NCBI GenBank assembly: GCA_026985655.1
Contig: JALSQB010000094.1
Location: 1 to 12,433 of the forward strand
From: Campylobacteraceae bacterium
GTDB taxonomy: Bacteria > Campylobacterota > Campylobacteria > Campylobacterales > Sulfurovaceae
Length of the DNA: 12,433 nt
Reading direction: 5' to 3'
In this document: positions 6,411 through 12,433 of the stretch, in pieces
How positions within the stretch are numbered: the stretch's first letter is position 1
Layout of the letters: the number at the start of each line of letters is the position of its first letter
Translations under genes and position numbers: made by a program
The notes under the pieces: generated by a model
The model's database searches: none
Seen by the model: the letters and a program-made list of their open reading frames with translations, nothing else
What the model was told of the DNA's origin: nothing

Positions 6411-6435
6411 GTCGGCATCGGGGAAACCGACCTAC
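6411..6435 (-). repeat. REP-like unit, right copy (inverted)
   Basis: Reverse complement of the left unit, with four instead of five C residues in the C-run. On the minus strand it starts GTAGGTCGGTTT at 6435. GTCGG/CCGAC can form the same small hairpin within the unit. Confidence 0.75.
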
Positions 6436-6486
6436 GCCGTTTCCAATGTTATTTTATGCACTTTTTAATTTGACGAATTATTTTAG

Positions 6487-7482
6487 CTACTTAATCTGTT
6501 CCAACATAACATTAAACGACTCTTCAAAGGCGATAAGTCCCTCATCAAGCAGTTGTTTATAAATCTTCTCCATGTTAAAGCCATTGTCTTCTAAATTCAT
6601 AAAGTATCCGTTAATCACCGATGGTTCTAAAGGTAAAGCCTCTTGATTATCTGAAGTTGTAATATGTGCTTCAATGGTTGCTAAAGGAGCAGTATTTACA
6701 GAATGAGCAGCCATAAGCCCTTTGATGTAGTAGTTCGGTTCTAAAGCATCACCTTTAACCCCTGTACTTGCAAACAAAGCTCTAATGTTTGGTACTTCAT
6801 TCCCCTCTATCATATTGTAAATTTTTGCAGCATTATAGATACCTGTTTTAGCAGGGTCAATTCCTGCTTCTTCAAGTTCTGCATCTAAGGCACGGTCAAA
6901 ACGACTTACAAAAACAGAGATGACACCTTCAACACGACAAGCACCATAGTTTTCGCCTTGCTGAATTCCTTTTCGCATGGCTTTAAAACATTGAGTTGCT
7001 TGTTTTGGAGAGAAGACCAAAGTGGCATTAACTGAAATTCCCTCTGACATTAACGCTGTCATAGCGTCATATCCAGCTGTCGTTGCAGGGACTTTTACCA
7101 TAACATTAGGTTCACCAATGGCTTTAAAAAGGCGTTTACCCTCTGCGATTGTTCCCTCTGTATCATTACATAAAAAAGGATCAACTTCAATGGAGATATA
7201 GCCATCATTTCCCTCATCATAAAGAGGTCGAAGCATCTTTGCAGCCGTTCTAATGTCTTCAATTGCTAAGGCTTCATACTTCTCTTTGGCTGTTTTACCT
7301 GCTAAAGAATCCAACTGCTCTTTATATGCAGGAGAAGTGGTAATAGCATTAGCAAAAATAGCAGGGTTTGAGGTTGCACCATTTACAATACCTTTTTCCA
7401 ATAGCTTAGAAAACTCATTTTTAAGATAATCTCTCTCTATAAAATCCAACCACAATGAAAAGTTAATTTCTCTGTTTACCAT
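6487..7482 (-). CDS. tal: Transaldolase
   Basis: A 331-residue transaldolase of the non-oxidative pentose phosphate pathway, transferring dihydroxyacetone from sedoheptulose 7-phosphate to glyceraldehyde 3-phosphate to give erythrose 4-phosphate and fructose 6-phosphate. Using the ATG at 7482, the signature GATSNPA covers residues 36-42. The Schiff-base lysine is Lys130 in VMVKVPATTAG. Other expected active-site residues are present: Asp13, Asn39, Glu99, Asn152 and Thr154 (VNATLVF). The frame is open up to an ATG at 7518, but those 12 extra residues overlap aat and look unlike the family, whereas homology begins at NREINFSLW just after the 7482 start; an AGGTGGA lies 9 nt ahead of that ATG. 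It is the last gene of clpS-clpA-aat-tal, 17 nt after the aat stop, so probably cotranscribed although unrelated in function. Soluble cytoplasmic enzyme. Confidence 0.93.
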   Translation of the reverse strand: MVNREINFSLWLDFIERDYLKNEFSKLLEKGIVNGATSNPAIFANAITTSPAYKEQLDSLAGKTAKEKYEALAIEDIRTAAKMLRPLYDEGNDGYISIEVDPFLCNDTEGTIAEGKRLFKAIGEPNVMVKVPATTAGYDAMTALMSEGISVNATLVFSPKQATQCFKAMRKGIQQGENYGACRVEGVISVFVSRFDRALDAELEEAGIDPAKTGIYNAAKIYNMIEGNEVPNIRALFASTGVKGDALEPNYYIKGLMAAHSVNTAPLATIEAHITTSDNQEALPLEPSVINGYFMNLEDNGFNMEKIYKQLLDEGLIAFEESFNVMLEQIK

Positions 7483-7499
7483 ACCTTGTATTCCACCTA

Positions 7500-8228
7500 T
7501 TATTCGTGATATTGCCAACTCCAGCTACTCCATGCACCAAAGTCGGTATTTTTCTCTAATGTTTTTTCTAATCTATCTAAAAAATCATTACGTTCAATGA
7601 GTTTTGCACCCCACCGAACTAAATGAGGGGTCTCAACTTGACAGTCAATAAAATCATAACTTTTTTTCACACAAATATCACTTAATGCATAGAGAGAAAC
7701 ACGAGAAGCATCAGACATTAAAGAGAACATCGATTCGCCAAAAAATGCTCCACCTAAAGCCAAACCATAAAGCCCCCCAACAAGCTTACCCTCATAGTAG
7801 GTCTCAACAGAGTGTGCAAAGCCCATATCATGCAGTTCTATATAGGCTTCTTTCATCTCTTGGGTAAGCCAAGTTCCCTCTTGTCCTGCTCTAGGAACTT
7901 CGCCACAGTAACCAATGACTGCTTCAAAATTTCGGTCAAACTTTACTTCAAAGCCTTTGTTTCTAAGCACACGTCTAAAGGATTTATTGGTTTTAAAATC
8001 TTGGGGGAAAAGAAGCAAACGAGGATTTGGTGACCACCATAAGATGGGGTCTTCATCACTGTACCAAGGAAAAATCCCCTCACGATACGCTTTTAAAATA
8101 CGATTAGGATTTAGGTCGCCTCCATAGGCGAGTAAACCCTCTTCACTTGCATCTTTTGCTGAAGGAAAAAGATGCGATGTTTTACGCAATTCAGGCAGAT
8201 AAAATCCATCATCATATATTGAAGACAA
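7500..8228 (-). CDS. aat: Leucyl/phenylalanyl-tRNA-protein transferase
   Basis: A 242-residue enzyme moving Leu or Phe from aminoacyl-tRNA onto proteins with N-terminal Arg or Lys, creating primary N-degrons. Family blocks are all present: GLLAYGGDL (31-39), GIFPWY, ILWWSPNPR (62-70), EGTWLT, GGLYGLALGGAFFGESMF (151-168) and IDCQ. Length matches the family (about 230-250). The start is TTG at 8228, inside the end of clpA (17-nt overlap), with AGGAG at 8239-8243 and a 10-nt spacer. Three ATGs at 8215, 8212 and 8209 are out of frame or too far downstream for this protein. Directly downstream of clpA and two genes from clpS, it completes an N-degron cluster: tagging enzyme, adaptor and unfoldase in one operon. 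Confidence 0.95.
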   Translation of the reverse strand: MSSIYDDGFYLPELRKTSHLFPSAKDASEEGLLAYGGDLNPNRILKAYREGIFPWYSDEDPILWWSPNPRLLLFPQDFKTNKSFRRVLRNKGFEVKFDRNFEAVIGYCGEVPRAGQEGTWLTQEMKEAYIELHDMGFAHSVETYYEGKLVGGLYGLALGGAFFGESMFSLMSDASRVSLYALSDICVKKSYDFIDCQVETPHLVRWGAKLIERNDFLDRLEKTLEKNTDFGAWSSWSWQYHE

Positions 8229-10404
8229 AGTCTAATTTCTCCTGTTTATAGGTCACTTTCACCGTTCCACCCTCTTTTAACTCGCCAAATAAGATTTCAT
8301 CTGTTAAAGCCTCTTTTATCTTGTTGTCAATAACACGAGCAATCTCTCTTGCCCCATAAATGTCAGAATATCCCTCTTTAGCAATATAGGCACGTGCTTT
8401 TTTACCCAACTTAATCTTAATCTTTTTACTTGCCATCTGTTCATTGAGTTTGTCAATTTCACGCTCAACAATTTGTTCAATCACTTCCAATGAGAGATGT
8501 TTAAACTCAACCACCGAACTCAAACGGTTTCTAAACTCTGGCGAGAAATAATCTTTTAAGGCATTCTCTGTTTTAGTACTATTGTCTTTGTTGAAGCCCA
8601 TTACATTTGCCTCTTTTGTACCAAGATTTGAAGTCATAATGAGTACCACATTTTTAAAATCACTTACCATGCCGTTGTTATCGGTTAATTTTGCTCCGTC
8701 CATCACTTGCAGTAAAATATTCATAATATCAGGGTGAGCTTTTTCAATCTCATCAAGTAACAATACCATGTGTGGATTTTTCTTAGTCATCTCTGTTAAA
8801 AGACCACCTTGTTCATACCCAACATACCCAGGAGGCGCTCCAATAAGGCGAGACATACTATGTTTTTCCATGTATTCACTCATATCAAGTCGTTCAAAAT
8901 GAATGTTCATACTTTGGGCGATTTGTGTACTCAAGGCTGTTTTTCCTACCCCTGTAGGTCCTACAAATAAAAATGAACCTATTGGAGAGTTGGCTTTGTT
9001 AAGTCCAGCATAAGAGCGTTTAATCGCTTGAACTACTGTATCAACTGCATCATCTTGACCAATAATTTTTGCTTTAATATCTTTAGCCATATTTTTAAGT
9101 TTACTCACATCATTCGAAGAAACAACGGTCGATGGAAGTTTTAACATACGTGCAACAGATGCTTCTATATCGCTAGAACTCACCGTAACATCTGCTTCTC
9201 CACGCAACATAAAGTGTGCGCCGACCTCATCAATAATATCCATCGCTTTGTCTGGTAAAAATCTATCGTGTAGATACTTCACCGACAAATCAACAGCTGA
9301 TTGTAAGGCTTCCTCTGAAAAAGTAATTTTATGATAGGCTTCATATTTGGCTTGAATACCTTTTAAAATGGTCAAAGTATCTTCAACTGAAGGTTCATCT
9401 ATGTCTATTTTAGAGAAACGACGAGAGAGTGCTTTGTCTTTGTCTAGGTGGTTTCTAAATTCAGCATACGTTGTTGCCCCAATACACTTTAACTCCCCTC
9501 TTGCCAAAGCAGGTTTTAGGAGGTTTGCAGCGTCCATACTTCCCCCACTTGTTGCCCCTGCTCCTACTAAAGTATGAATTTCATCAATAAATAAAATTGC
9601 CTTATCAATGCTTTCAAGTTCACTTAAAACACCTTTTAGGCGTTTTTCAAAGTCTCCTCTGTATTTTGTTCCTGAAATCATAGCACCCATATCTAAAGCA
9701 AAAATTTGTGACCCTTGGAGTATGGCAGGTACTTTCTCTTCTGAAATAAGTAGTGCTAAGCCCTCTGCAATTGCTGTTTTTCCTACCCCTGGTTCACCCA
9801 CTAAAAGAGGATTGTTCTTTTTACGACGACATAAGGTCTGCATCACACGGTCTATCTCATCATCTCGTCCAATAATAGGGTCAATTTTCCCTGCCTTAGC
9901 CACTTCTACGAGTTCTACCGTAAAGCCTGCAAGATTAGGATACTCTTCTTCATCAGCATCTGCCCCATCAACAACGGTATGTGAAATCACTTCCAAAATA
10001 TCTAAGCGTGTAATCCCCTCATGCGTAAGAACCATGCATGCATACGACTCTTCTTGAGTATAAATCGAAGCGAGTAAATCTCCAATGGTCGCTTCTGATT
10101 TTCCCGAAGCATTAATGTGAGAAATCATCTCATTCATTACATTTGAGAGGGCAACGGTTTCATAAGGGTTATGTTCTTCTGCTTCTTCTAATGTCTCCAT
10201 AATAGGGTTGTTGTTTTCAATATAATCAAGAACCAACTCCCTCATTGTTGCAATATTTCCCCCTACTGCCTTTAAAATCTCTTCCCCTTCACTACTTTTT
10301 AAAATCGTTAAAAAGATATGTTCCAAAGTAAGATACTCATGCTTATTTGCCTTTGCATACCTCACAGAGTCTCTAAAAATATTGTTCAATTCTCTACTTA
10401 TCAT
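8212..10404 (-). CDS. clpA: ClpA, ATP-dependent Clp protease unfoldase subunit
   Basis: A 730-residue AAA+ unfoldase that hands substrates to the ClpP peptidase. Domains in order: Clp-N repeat domain (1-145), first AAA+ domain with Walker A GEPGVGKT (203-210), pore loop GTKYRGDFE around Tyr248 and Walker B ILFIDE (270-275), then second AAA+ domain with Walker A GPTGVGKT (482-489), Walker B LLLDE (548-552), GYVGY pore loop (526-530) and sensor-2 GAR (684-686). No ClpB-type middle coiled coil is present, and MGF at 602-604 occupies the place of the IGL/F loop that docks on ClpP, so ClpA rather than ClpB. The ATG at 10404 follows AAAGGAG with a 6-nt spacer. It lies 27 nt downstream of clpS and overlaps aat. 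ClpP is not in the window. Confidence 0.97.
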   Translation of the reverse strand: MISRELNNIFRDSVRYAKANKHEYLTLEHIFLTILKSSEGEEILKAVGGNIATMRELVLDYIENNNPIMETLEEAEEHNPYETVALSNVMNEMISHINASGKSEATIGDLLASIYTQEESYACMVLTHEGITRLDILEVISHTVVDGADADEEEYPNLAGFTVELVEVAKAGKIDPIIGRDDEIDRVMQTLCRRKKNNPLLVGEPGVGKTAIAEGLALLISEEKVPAILQGSQIFALDMGAMISGTKYRGDFEKRLKGVLSELESIDKAILFIDEIHTLVGAGATSGGSMDAANLLKPALARGELKCIGATTYAEFRNHLDKDKALSRRFSKIDIDEPSVEDTLTILKGIQAKYEAYHKITFSEEALQSAVDLSVKYLHDRFLPDKAMDIIDEVGAHFMLRGEADVTVSSSDIEASVARMLKLPSTVVSSNDVSKLKNMAKDIKAKIIGQDDAVDTVVQAIKRSYAGLNKANSPIGSFLFVGPTGVGKTALSTQIAQSMNIHFERLDMSEYMEKHSMSRLIGAPPGYVGYEQGGLLTEMTKKNPHMVLLLDEIEKAHPDIMNILLQVMDGAKLTDNNGMVSDFKNVVLIMTSNLGTKEANVMGFNKDNSTKTENALKDYFSPEFRNRLSSVVEFKHLSLEVIEQIVEREIDKLNEQMASKKIKIKLGKKARAYIAKEGYSDIYGAREIARVIDNKIKEALTDEILFGELKEGGTVKVTYKQEKLDFVFNI

Positions 10405-10431
10405 TTTTTCTCCTTTAAAATGTATTGCTTA

Positions 10432-10728
10432 CTATACTTCTTCCATCGTGGCTAAAAGTGGAAAACCATTGGTTTTAGCCAACTGTTTAACCTGATGGAC
10501 TTTTGTCTCTGCAATTTCATGGGTAAAAATCCCACAAATTCCTTTTCCTGCGTGATGAATTTCAAGCATAATTTTTTCTGAATCGGCTAAATTCTTATGA
10601 AATACATGCATTAAAACTTCTATCACAAACTCCATGCTTGTGTAGTCATCATTATGTAATAATACTTTATATTGCTTCGGTAATTCCAAAGCCAAACCAG
10701 TATCTAGTTCTTCTTCTATTTTTGGCAA
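10432..10728 (-). CDS. clpS: ClpS, N-degron adaptor of ClpAP
   Basis: A 98-residue adaptor that binds proteins with N-terminal Leu, Phe, Tyr or Trp and delivers them to ClpA. The binding pocket residues of Escherichia coli ClpS are conserved with an offset of eight: Asn26, Asp27 and Asp28 in LLHNDDYTSMEF, Met32, and His58 in EIHHAGKGICG. A flexible acidic N-terminal tail (residues 1-16) precedes the core, as needed for engaging ClpA. The start is TTG at 10728, with GAGGAA at 10735-10740 and a 6-nt spacer. An ATG at 10733 is out of frame and would read only five codons. First gene of the operon, behind a good promoter at 10761-10789; clpA follows after 27 nt. Confidence 0.95.
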   Translation of the reverse strand: MPKIEEELDTGLALELPKQYKVLLHNDDYTSMEFVIEVLMHVFHKNLADSEKIMLEIHHAGKGICGIFTHEIAETKVHQVKQLAKTNGFPLLATMEEV

Positions 10729-10746
10729 GACATTTTCCTCTGTTCC

Positions 10747-10776
10747 TTGTTGGTTATCTTAGTATAGCAGTATTAT
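10747..10776 (+). promoter_or_regulatory. Weak candidate promoter for bioD
   Basis: TTGTTG (10747-10752), 18-nt spacer, TATTAT (10771-10776) facing bioD and overlapping the divergent clpS promoter. The 70-nt gap between clpS and bioD must hold any promoters for both. The match is moderate. The bioD ribosome binding site TTGGAG (10798-10803) with a 7-nt spacer is clearer. Confidence 0.3.
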
Positions 10777-10789
10777 GTTAGAATTTCAA
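10761..10789 (-). promoter_or_regulatory. Sigma70-type promoter of clpS-clpA-aat-tal
   Basis: On the minus strand TTGAAA (10789-10784), 17-nt spacer, TATACT (10766-10761), placing transcription start near 10754 and leaving a leader of about 25 nt to the clpS TTG. Both hexamers are close to consensus and spacing is ideal. No heat-shock CIRCE or HspR-type repeat is seen beside it. Confidence 0.65.
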
Positions 10790-10810
10790 TAATTTCTTTG
10801 GAGTTTACTA

Positions 10811-11428
10811 ATGAAACCACTATTCATAACTGCTACCAATACTAATGTTGGTAAAACTTATACAACGCTAAAACTTATAGAGAGCTTTTCTAAGCAAGGG
10901 ATAAGTGTCGGCGTATGCAAACCCATCGAAACAGGAGTAATCACAGAACCCCTTGATGCCAAAGCACTTTTAGAAGCTGTTCAAAAGCACAATCCAAAGT
11001 TCAAAAATTTAAAACCAAAAGATATTACAGCCTATACGTTTGAACTCCCCGCGGCTCCTTTTTGTGCTGACACGCAACAAATAATAAAAATAGAAGTCAT
11101 AAAAAATAAAATAAACGAACTCCAAAAACTGTGTGATTTACTCATCATAGAGGGTGCTGGAGGGCTTATGGTTCCCATCACAAAAACATACAAAATGATA
11201 GACTTAGCCAAAGAGCTAAACTTAAAAACGCTTTTGGTAACGCCCTCAAAACTTGGTTGCATTAATGACACACTCTTAAGCATAGAAGCGTTAAAAAATT
11301 ATGACATCTCTTTTGATTGGTGCGTTAATCTCTTTGAAGATAAAGAGGAGTTTAATAAAGTTACCAAACCCTATTATGATGCTGTTTTTGAGAAGTGGTG
11401 GCATTTAGATGAGGGCTACAAGAAATAA
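10811..11428 (+). CDS. bioD: Dethiobiotin synthase
   Basis: A 205-residue ATP-dependent enzyme of biotin synthesis that carboxylates 7,8-diaminopelargonic acid to dethiobiotin. The P-loop is TNTNVGKT (9-16) near the N-terminus, with the substrate-binding VCKPIETG (35-42, Lys37) and the second nucleotide/Mg motif EGAGGLMVP (114-122). Length fits the family (about 200-240). The ATG at 10811 is supported by TTGGAG upstream. It is read divergently from clpS and no other bio gene is visible here; the following gene is convergent, so it appears to be a single-gene unit in this window. The C-terminal third is more diverged, as usual in the family. Confidence 0.93.
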   Translation: MKPLFITATNTNVGKTYTTLKLIESFSKQGISVGVCKPIETGVITEPLDAKALLEAVQKHNPKFKNLKPKDITAYTFELPAAPFCADTQQIIKIEVIKNKINELQKLCDLLIIEGAGGLMVPITKTYKMIDLAKELNLKTLLVTPSKLGCINDTLLSIEALKNYDISFDWCVNLFEDKEEFNKVTKPYYDAVFEKWWHLDEGYKK

Positions 11429-11463
11429 ATAAATAAATTATTTACCTAAAAGGAAAATTATAT

Positions 11464-11563
11464 ATGCACTGGATTTATTTAGCATATGAATTAGTATAAA
11501 ATAATAGGTGTTTTATCTATAGTTTTTGGTGTTGTTTTATTAAAACTTCAAGCCTCTGCATAA
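11464..11563 (+). pseudogene. Possible frameshifted remnant of a small membrane protein
   Basis: In the 184-nt stretch after bioD, AAAGGAAA (11449-11456) precedes ATG at 11464, reading MHWIYLAYELV then TAA at 11497. One frame over, the sequence continues YKIIGVLSIVFGVVLLKLQA and stops at 11561. The two pieces together look like the hydrophobic start of a small membrane protein joined by a one-base shift. No family can be named with confidence. The rest of 11429-11612 shows nothing I can support. Confidence 0.25.
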
Positions 11564-11612
11564 AAAGATACTAGATAGTGTTACTCTGCTAATGCCAATG
11601 AGCGTCAATCCC

Positions 11613-12053
11613 TCACAAAACAAAAGGTACAAAATACTTAGTTCTCTGCTTATACGCCACATAATCAGCGTTCTCTTCTATCCATAGGGCTTCTTCTTTT
11701 TTTGCTTTTAGATAAAGTGCCAAAAGGAGTAATACGAAAAAGAAAATCTCATAAAGTGTAGGTGTAGCAATAACTAGCCCCAACATCATTAAAAATACCG
11801 AAAAGTACATAGGGTGGCGTATGTATTTGTAAATTCCTGTGGTGATGAGTTTGGCATTCTCTTTTAGTTTGGGTTGAATGTTAAAATTGCCTAATCTGTT
11901 GTGAAATAATGCCCATATTCCAATGCTAAGACCCAACATAAAAATGAGTACGGCTAAAGGGTGATAAAAAATTCCATCTGAAAACAAAAGCATCAACCCC
12001 ATAGATAAAAACTGTATGGCAACCAATGATTTAGCGTAAAGTGAGTCTGACAT
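11613..12053 (-). CDS. Isoprenylcysteine carboxyl methyltransferase-family membrane protein
   Basis: A 146-residue integral membrane protein with four likely helices (about 8-24, 31-52, 83-96 and 100-116). The conserved segment TTGIYKYIRHPMY (71-83), with Arg79-His80-Pro81, and a later acidic pair in KKEEALW (118-124) match the SAM-binding core shared by bacterial isoprenylcysteine methyltransferase-like and phospholipid methyltransferase proteins. Bacterial members are mostly of unknown substrate, so a methyl acceptor cannot be named. The start is placed at ATG 12053, seven bases after AAAGG. An earlier in-frame ATG at 12071 directly abuts a TATAAT and has no ribosome binding site, so it probably lies at or upstream of the transcription start. 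Convergent with bioD; 54 nt downstream of the next gene. Confidence 0.8.
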   Translation of the reverse strand: MSDSLYAKSLVAIQFLSMGLMLLFSDGIFYHPLAVLIFMLGLSIGIWALFHNRLGNFNIQPKLKENAKLITTGIYKYIRHPMYFSVFLMMLGLVIATPTLYEIFFFVLLLLALYLKAKKEEALWIEENADYVAYKQRTKYFVPFVL

Positions 12054-12071
12054 AAGTGAACCTTTTTTCAT

Positions 12072-12077
12072 ATTATA
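12072..12077 (-). promoter_or_regulatory. Candidate -10 box for the methyltransferase-like gene
   Basis: Perfect TATAAT on the minus strand (12077-12072). Transcription would begin about 10 nt before the chosen ATG at 12053. No -35 hexamer is recognisable. Confidence 0.4.
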
Positions 12078-12107
12078 GCGATTATTTTTCTTTTAGATTT
12101 TTGGGTT

Positions 12108-12433
12108 TTAGTTTATTCTCTCATTCCACATCTCTAAAACTTCATCAACGGTAATACTATCTGCTTTACGTTGAAATGATTCTAACTCATCTTTAAATAT
12201 TTCAATATAAACATCAGGATATTTTGCATAGCCTTTTGAGCCGTATTTATCTTTAATATGTTCATAGACATCTTGGGCATTTCCATTGTTAAACTTCATA
12301 GAACGAATAACCACCTCTTCTAAATTAGGTTCTCCTCTATCGGCTGAAGATATGAGTGCTGAAAGTTTGGAGTAAAATTCTCCTTTAAAACTGGCTCGAT
12401 GCTCCAAAACAGCGTGGGCTACCTCTTTTAATG
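12108..12433 (-). CDS. Unrecognised soluble protein, C-terminal part
   Basis: The frame is open from the right edge of the window to TAA at 12110-12108, giving 107 visible residues. It is highly charged (many Glu, Lys and Asp), helical in appearance, with no membrane segment, signal peptide or cysteine. Sequences such as NLEEVVIRSMKFNNGNAQDVYEHIKDKYG and ITVDEVLEMWNERIN do not bring a known family to mind. A TTG at 12407 could serve as a start, but there is no ribosome binding site before it and the frame continues upstream with similar composition (KEVAHAV), so the true start is probably outside the window. It lies 54 nt upstream of the methyltransferase-like gene in the same direction; a shared transcript is possible. 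Confidence 0.6.
   Translation of the reverse strand, partial: LKEVAHAVLEHRASFKGEFYSKLSALISSADRGEPNLEEVVIRSMKFNNGNAQDVYEHIKDKYGSKGYAKYPDVYIEIFKDELESFQRKADSITVDEVLEMWNERIN

Larger units (their letters stand above)
6281..6435. mobile_element. 155-bp non-coding inverted-repeat element (REPIN or MITE-like)
   Basis: The ends are near-perfect inverted repeats of 25-26 bp (6281-6306 and 6411-6435), differing by one extra C in a C-run. Each outer end is GTAGG followed by an imperfect hairpin, the layout of REP sequences mobilised by RAYT (TnpA_REP) transposases, two of which in opposite orientation form a REPIN. Internal pairing continues with AAACATT (6307-6313) against AATGTTT (6367-6373) and AATAGATG (6327-6334) against CATCTATT (6351-6358). 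No plausible gene lies inside. It sits between convergent arsB and tal and could end transcription from both sides. No target-site duplication is evident. A conventional MITE is the alternative. Confidence 0.75.

Noticed and set aside
6332..6562. Plus-strand open frame of 76 codons after arsB
   Set aside because: It spans the REP-like element and the 3' end of tal on the wrong strand; no coding signal.
7483..7518. N-terminal extension of tal to the ATG at 7518
   Set aside because: The extra 12 residues overlap aat and lie outside the conserved transaldolase start; the ATG at 7482 with an upstream AGGTGGA fits better.
9608..10057. Plus-strand open frame of 149 codons opposite clpA
   Set aside because: Antisense shadow of the highly conserved clpA AAA+ region; Ser/Pro-rich, low-information translation and no ribosome binding site context.
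11425..11446. AT palindrome after bioD considered as a terminator
   Set aside because: TAAATAA-A-TTATTTA has no GC stem and a one-base centre; it cannot be supported as a rho-independent terminator.
12054..12071. Longer methyltransferase-like protein from ATG 12071
   Set aside because: That ATG abuts a TATAAT box and lacks a ribosome binding site, while ATG 12053 has AAAGG in place.
1..12433. tRNA, rRNA, CRISPR array, replication origin or classical insertion sequence
   Set aside because: No cloverleaf-like segments, spaced repeats, DnaA-box clusters or transposase genes were seen on either strand by reading.

Overview
The window (about 12.4 kb, AT-rich) looks like a chromosomal segment of a campylobacterotal bacterium (Epsilonproteobacteria; for example a Sulfurimonas-, Sulfurovum- or Arcobacter-like genome). 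This is inferred from base composition, tightly packed short operons and the look of the ClpA, Tal and BioD proteins. No marker gene fixes the genus.

Layout, left to right. (1) 1-719, minus: the N-terminal half of an AGCS-family sodium:alanine/glycine symporter, cut by the window edge. (2) 784-3867, minus: a compact signalling operon transcribed as single-domain response regulator, FIST sensor protein, then a soluble hybrid histidine kinase with receiver and Hpt domains. Together these carry a complete His-Asp-His-Asp phosphorelay with no DNA-binding or enzymatic output. (3) 3868-4056: divergent control region with a perfect 11-bp tandem repeat on the response-regulator side and an ArsR-type operator/promoter on the arsenic side. 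(4) 4057-6284, plus: arsenic operon arsC-arsR-arsB. The arsC frame is fused to an extra cysteine-bearing C-terminal domain that keeps its own ribosome binding site and ATG. The arsB frame is intact except for an in-frame TAA at codon 23. (5) 6281-6435: a 155-bp non-coding inverted-repeat element (REPIN or MITE-like) whose first GTAG supplies the arsB stop codon. (6) 6487-10728, minus: clpS-clpA-aat-tal, grouping the N-degron adaptor, its unfoldase and the Leu/Phe-tRNA-protein transferase with transaldolase, behind a good sigma70-type promoter. (7) 10811-11428, plus: bioD, divergent from clpS. (8) 11429-11612: no intact gene; a possible broken small membrane-protein gene. (9) 11613-12433, minus: a membrane-bound isoprenylcysteine methyltransferase-like protein and, upstream of it, an unrecognised protein running off the window.

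How the genes work together: Aat tags proteins with N-terminal Leu/Phe, ClpS recognises such N-degrons, and ClpA unfolds them for ClpP (encoded elsewhere). ArsR would control reduction of arsenate by ArsC and extrusion of arsenite by ArsB, but ArsB is predicted to be broken or poorly expressed as written. The FIST protein probably supplies the sensing function for the membrane-free kinase. The least ordinary features are the FIST phosphorelay operon, the ArsC fusion with its internal start, the arsB nonsense codon, and the REPIN-like element at the arsB terminus.
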